A DNA stretch of 11,899 nt from CAZJNX01 sp964547415 (GTDB lineage: Bacteria; Pseudomonadota; Alphaproteobacteria; Rhizobiales; Amorphaceae). The notes beneath the pieces are model-generated. The model saw only the letters and a program-made list of their open reading frames with translations, was not told the origin of the DNA and made no database searches. A program made the position numbers and the translations under genes. The stretch's first letter is position 1. The number at the start of each line of letters is the position of its first letter. Below are positions 7,453 through 11,899 of the stretch, piece after piece. The stretch spans positions 1-11,899 of the forward strand of contig CAZJNX010000148.1 of the NCBI GenBank assembly GCA_964547415.1, read 5' to 3'.

Positions 7453-7734
7453 TCAGACGAACAGGAAGACGAACAGCGCGAAGGCGAGCGCGATCCCGAG
7501 CGGCCACCACAGCGGCGAGCCGAAGACGAACAGCCAGCCGAGGAAGATCCACGCGCTGCCGAGGAGCGAGATGAACAGCCGGTCGCCCCGCGTCGTGGTG
7601 AGGCCGAGGACGCCGCGGCGGGGCGCACCACCGGGCGAGGCGACCTCCCACAGGGTCATGCCGGCGAGACAGGCCGCGATGGACACGAAGAACAGGGCGG
7701 TCGGCCAGGTCCAGGCCATCCAGGTGAGGTCCAC
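7453..7734 (-). CDS. glpU: Small integral membrane protein of glycerol ABC transporter (DUF2160 type)
   Basis: A 93-residue, very hydrophobic protein with about three membrane helices (residues about 10-30, 49-70 and 72-93), rich in tryptophan and phenylalanine. A short positively charged loop (GGAPRRG, TTTRGD) sits between the first two. It matches my recollection of the DUF2160 small membrane protein found in rhizobial glycerol transporter operons, where it is called GlpU. Its biochemical role is not established as far as I know; it may assist or stabilise the permease. The start is GTG at 7734, with a purine-rich GGGGAGGG stretch just upstream, 13 bases after the glpQ stop. An in-frame ATG at codon 6 is the alternative. 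The operon position directly after glpQ is the best support for the name. Confidence 0.8.
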   Translation of the reverse strand: MDLTWMAWTWPTALFFVSIAACLAGMTLWEVASPGGAPRRGVLGLTTTRGDRLFISLLGSAWIFLGWLFVFGSPLWWPLGIALAFALFVFLFV

Positions 7735-7747
7735 GGGCGCCCTCCCC

Positions 7748-8547
<800 letters not shown>

Positions 8548-8548
<1 letters not shown>

Positions 8549-9411
8549 CACCGGGCCTCGTTGCGCATCATCAGCGTGTAGAAGATCCAGCTGAAGAGGA
8601 GAATGATGAGGAAATAGATCAGCGACATGGCCGCGGCCGGGCCGAGGTCGAACTGGCCGAGGGCGATCTTCTCGAGGTCGATGGACAGGAGCGTCGTGGC
8701 GTTGCCCGGGCCGCCCCCGGTCAGCACGAACACCTCGGTGTAGATGTTGAAGGAGTCCATGAACCGCAGCAGGATGGCGATGGTGAGCACCATCTTCAGC
8801 TTCGGCAGCTGAATGTAACGGAAGATCGCCCATGGCGAGGCGCCGTCGATCCGCGCGGCCTGGTAGTAGGCGTCCGGGATCGACACGAGCCCGGCGTAGG
8901 TGAGGAGGACGACGAGGCTCGTCCAGTGCCACACGTCCATCAGGATGATGGTGAACCAGGCCGAGCCCACCTGCCGCGTAAAGTTGTAGTCGAAGCCGAT
9001 GGCGTTGAGCGTCCAGCCGAGGAGGCCGATGTCGGGCAGCGCGAAGATGTTCCAGATGGCGCCCACCACGTTGAACGGGATCAGGAGCGGCAGCGCCATC
9101 AGGACGAGGCAGACCGACACCCAAGGCCCCTGCCGCGGCATCGCCAGCGCCACGATGATCCCGAGCGGGATCTCGATGAGGAGGATCATCCCCGTGAAGA
9201 AGAATTGCCGCATGAGCGCGTTGTGGAAGCGCTCCGAGGTGATCATCTGTTCGAACCAGGTGATCCCCGACCAGAAAAAGACGTTGTTGCCGAACGTCTC
9301 CTGTACAGAGTAGTTCACCACCGTCATCAGCGGGATGAGGGCGTTGAACGCCACGAGGAGGACGACGGGCAGGACGAGCAGCCACGCCCGCTGGTTGACC
9401 GTCTTGTTCAT
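8548..9411 (-). CDS. glpP: Glycerol ABC transporter permease GlpP
   Basis: A 287-residue inner-membrane permease of the MalF/UgpA-like type, partner of GlpQ. The ATG at 9411 (MNKTVNQRAW) is chosen over longer in-frame starts because GGAGGG at 9419-9424 lies seven bases upstream and the first helix follows directly. About six membrane helices are visible, beginning WLLVLPVVLLVAFNALIPL. The EAA loop reads YQAARIDGASPWAIFRYIQLP, with its conserved aspartate at residue 189; this loop contacts the Q-loop groove of GlpS or GlpT. It follows glpT after 25 bases and its stop overlaps the glpQ start. The E. coli-style meaning of glpP does not apply; the name follows the rhizobial glycerol transporter. 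Confidence 0.88.
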
Positions 9412-9436
9412 GCCCCGGCCCTCCGCGCCTCGCCGA

Positions 9437-10503
<1,067 letters not shown>

Positions 10504-10504
<1 letters not shown>

Positions 10505-11592
10505 CAGGCCGCCTCCCCGTCGGCGCCGACGGCGACGCGCGTGCCGTCCGGCGCGAAGAAGAAGGCGCGGCCCATGTCGGCGTAAAGGCGCGCGGTCTCG
10601 CCCACGTCGAACGGGTGGATGCCGTGGGACAGGCTCACCCAGGTCTCCTCCCCCATCTCGAAGTGGACGACGGTCTCCGAGCCCGACAATTCGGCGACGA
10701 GGACGGTCCCCTCCACGGCCACGGGCTCTGCGCCCTCCGGGTGCGGGGTGACGTGGTGGGGGCGGATGCCGAGGGTGTAGCGCCCGTCGGCAAGGTGGCG
10801 GGCGCACGGGCCGACGGGCCAGCGGGCGCGGTTGCCGAGCACGATCTCCTCCCCCCGCTTTTCCACCGCCGCCACGTTGATCGGCGGGTCGGAGAAGACG
10901 CGCGCCGACAGGAGGTCCGCCGGGCGGCGGTAGATCTCGCCGGTCGGGCCGAACTGGGCGACGCGGCCCTCGTGGAGAAGCGCGGTGTGGCCGCCGAACA
11001 GGAGCGCCTCCACCGGCTCGGTGGTGGCGTAGACGACGACGGCCTCACGCCCGGAGAAAAGGCGCGGAAGCTCGTCGCGCAATTCCTCCCGCAGCTTGAA
11101 GTCGAGGTTGGCGAGGGGCTCGTCAAGGAGGACGAGGTCGGCGTCCTTCACGAGGGCGCGGGCGATCGCCGTCCTCTGCTGCTGCCCGCCGGAGAGCTCG
11201 CCCGGGCGGCGCTTCAGCATCGGGGAAAGGCGCAGGAGCTCGGCCATCGTCGTCACGCGCCGGTCGATCTCGGCGGCGGAGAGGCCCGCGACGCGCAAGG
11301 GCGAGGCGATGTTCTCGTAGACGGTCAGGTTCGGGTAGTTGATGAACTGCTGGTAGACCATCGACACGTTGCGCTTGCGCACGTTGACGCCGGTGACGTC
11401 CTCGCCGTCGAACAGGACCGACCCGGCCGTCGGCCGCTCCAGGCCCGCCATCAGCTGCATGAGGGTCGTCTTGCCGGCGAGCGTGGTGCCGAGCAGGATG
11501 TTGAAGCTGCCCCGCTCCAACACGAGGTCGATCGGATGGACGTGGACGTCCGCGCCGACCCGCTTCGTCACCTGTCGGAGTTCAAGGCCCAT
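10504..11592 (-). CDS. glpS: Glycerol ABC transporter ATPase GlpS (degenerate H-loop)
   Basis: A 362-residue MalK-family ATPase. The ATG at 11592 (MGLELRQVTKR) fits the usual start of this subunit, although the ribosome-binding site is weak and the frame stays open upstream. Walker A is GTTLAGKT (35-42), which satisfies GxxxxGKT but lacks the usual second glycine. The Q-loop is at Q81-Q82, signature LSGGQQQR is intact at 133-140, and Walker B LLDEP has D157/E158 followed by NLD. The switch histidine is replaced by threonine: YATTEP, T191. A C-terminal TOBE-type regulatory domain follows (IRPHHV). It is the first gene after the hairpin-rich spacer and is coupled to glpT by a TGATG overlap. With GlpT it would energise glycerol uptake. 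A non-glycerol polyol transporter is possible but less likely given glpU nearby. Confidence 0.9.
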
Positions 11593-11663
11593 CGTTCGGC
11601 GTGCCCACCCGGGTTCGTCGTCTGGTCGGTGCGTCGGAAAGAAGGGACGGCGCGCCTCGGAAC

Positions 11664-11700
11664 GTGCCGGCCGAAGCCGGAGGAAAGCCCCGGCCGGCAC
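11664..11700 (-). other. Hairpin in the glpV-glpS spacer (proximal to glpS)
   Basis: A 10-bp perfect stem (GTGCCGGCCG at 11664-11673, CGGCCGGCAC at 11691-11700) with a 17-base loop. On the minus strand it lies downstream of the glpV stop and about 70 bases before the glpS start. A T/C-rich stretch (complement of 11637-11647) follows about 17 bases later, too far for a normal intrinsic terminator. A role as attenuator or RNA-stability element is the likely reading. Confidence 0.35.
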
Positions 11701-11703
11701 CCT

Positions 11704-11737
11704 GCGCCGCCGCGCGAGACGGCCGCACCGGCGGCGC
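11704..11737 (-). other. Hairpin in the glpV-glpS spacer (middle)
   Basis: A 9-bp perfect stem (GCGCCGCCG at 11704-11712, CGGCGGCGC at 11729-11737) with a 16-base loop, only three bases from the neighbouring hairpin. Together with the other two it makes most of the spacer foldable. Chance pairing is possible in DNA this GC-rich. Confidence 0.3.
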
Positions 11738-11753
11738 GGCCCCCCGGGGTGAC

Positions 11754-11776
11754 GGGCGGCGGGGAAGCCGCCGCCC
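11754..11776 (-). terminator. Hairpin directly after the glpV stop
   Basis: A 9-bp perfect stem (GGGCGGCGG at 11754-11762, CCGCCGCCC at 11768-11776) with a 5-base loop, starting 12 bases after the glpV TGA on the minus strand. Stem strength, tight loop and position fit a partial terminator or 3' stabiliser, as often found after binding-protein genes in ABC transporter operons. There is no T-run, so complete termination is doubtful. Confidence 0.45.
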
Positions 11777-11788
11777 GGTCGTCCGCGG

Positions 11789-11899
11789 TCAGTTCCGGCC
11801 GGTCTCCTGCCAGCGGGCGAGGAGGTCCTCGTAACGGGCCGTCTCGCCCTGCGGCTTCTCGTTCTCGAGCTTGGGCTTCGGCGCGCCGGGCTGGGCGAA
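11789..11899 (-). CDS. glpV: C-terminus of probable glycerol-binding protein GlpV (partial)
   Basis: Only the last 36 codons are inside the window. The frame runs in from the window edge on the minus strand and stops with TGA at 11791-11789. The visible tail contains PKPKLENEKPQGETARYEDL and ends WQETGRN. This lysine/proline-rich tail with NEKPQGET followed by a Y-x-x-L-L-x-x-W pattern is like the end of the periplasmic solute-binding protein of this transporter family as I recall it. Position beside glpSTPQU supports that. The protein would bind glycerol in the periplasm and deliver it to GlpP/GlpQ. In the rhizobial locus I know, glpV follows glpU at the end of the operon; here it precedes glpS. 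The short visible length limits confidence. Confidence 0.65.
   Translation of the reverse strand, partial: FAQPGAPKPKLENEKPQGETARYEDLLARWQETGRN

Noticed and set aside
6869..7651. N-terminal extension of the cyclase frame up to 7651
   Set aside because: The extension overlaps the FecR gene and the gap behind it and is Arg/Pro-rich. The GTG at 6868 overlaps the FecR stop and leads straight into the first membrane helix.
11593..11700. N-terminal extension of GlpS up to 11700
   Set aside because: It would include part of the hairpin-rich spacer and adds residues unlike an ABC ATPase. The ATG at 11592 gives the usual MalK-family beginning.

Overview
The window is very GC-rich (roughly 70% by eye) with dense, overlapping reading frames. 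The gene content points to an alphaproteobacterium, probably in or near the Hyphomicrobiales: a rhizobial-type glycerol ABC transporter set, a FecR plus CHASE2/adenylate-cyclase pair, and a GAF-PAS-GGDEF-EAL protein. No tRNA, rRNA, CRISPR array, insertion sequence or attachment site was seen. The genus cannot be fixed from this sequence.

Layout. (1) Plus strand, 1-2612: the 3' part of a large secreted or surface protein made of one tandem-95/cadherin-like unit and a regular string of VCBS-type repeats. The start lies outside the window. (2) Plus strand, 2757-4970: a soluble c-di-GMP enzyme with GAF and PAS sensor domains followed by GGDEF and EAL domains. A possible promoter and a hairpin lie just upstream. 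(3) Minus strand, 7374 down to 4934: a periplasmic FecR-domain protein (6865-7374) coupled by a GTGA overlap to a CHASE2 class III nucleotide cyclase (4934-6868). The cyclase 3' end overlaps the 3' end of the c-di-GMP gene by 37 bp. (4) Minus strand, 11899 down to 7453: a glycerol ABC transporter locus in the order glpV (C-terminus only), hairpin-rich spacer, glpS, glpT, glpP, glpQ, glpU. Most junctions are tight or overlapping.

How the genes work together. GlpV would bind glycerol in the periplasm, GlpP and GlpQ form the channel, GlpS and GlpT are the two different ATPase subunits, and GlpU is a small membrane protein of the DUF2160 type. The motif pattern predicts an ATPase pair with one intact and one degenerate site. 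Downstream on the same strand, the FecR protein and the CHASE2 cyclase look like a periplasm-to-cytoplasm signalling pair that makes a cyclic nucleotide. The cyclase lacks the usual purine-selecting lysine, so its product cannot be assumed. Facing it is a c-di-GMP synthase/phosphodiesterase, so two second-messenger systems meet tail to tail.

The strongest candidates for something little described are the FecR-CHASE2-cyclase pair with its altered substrate pocket and its position behind a glycerol transporter, the complementary degeneracy of GlpS and GlpT, and the relocated glpV with stacked hairpins between it and glpS.
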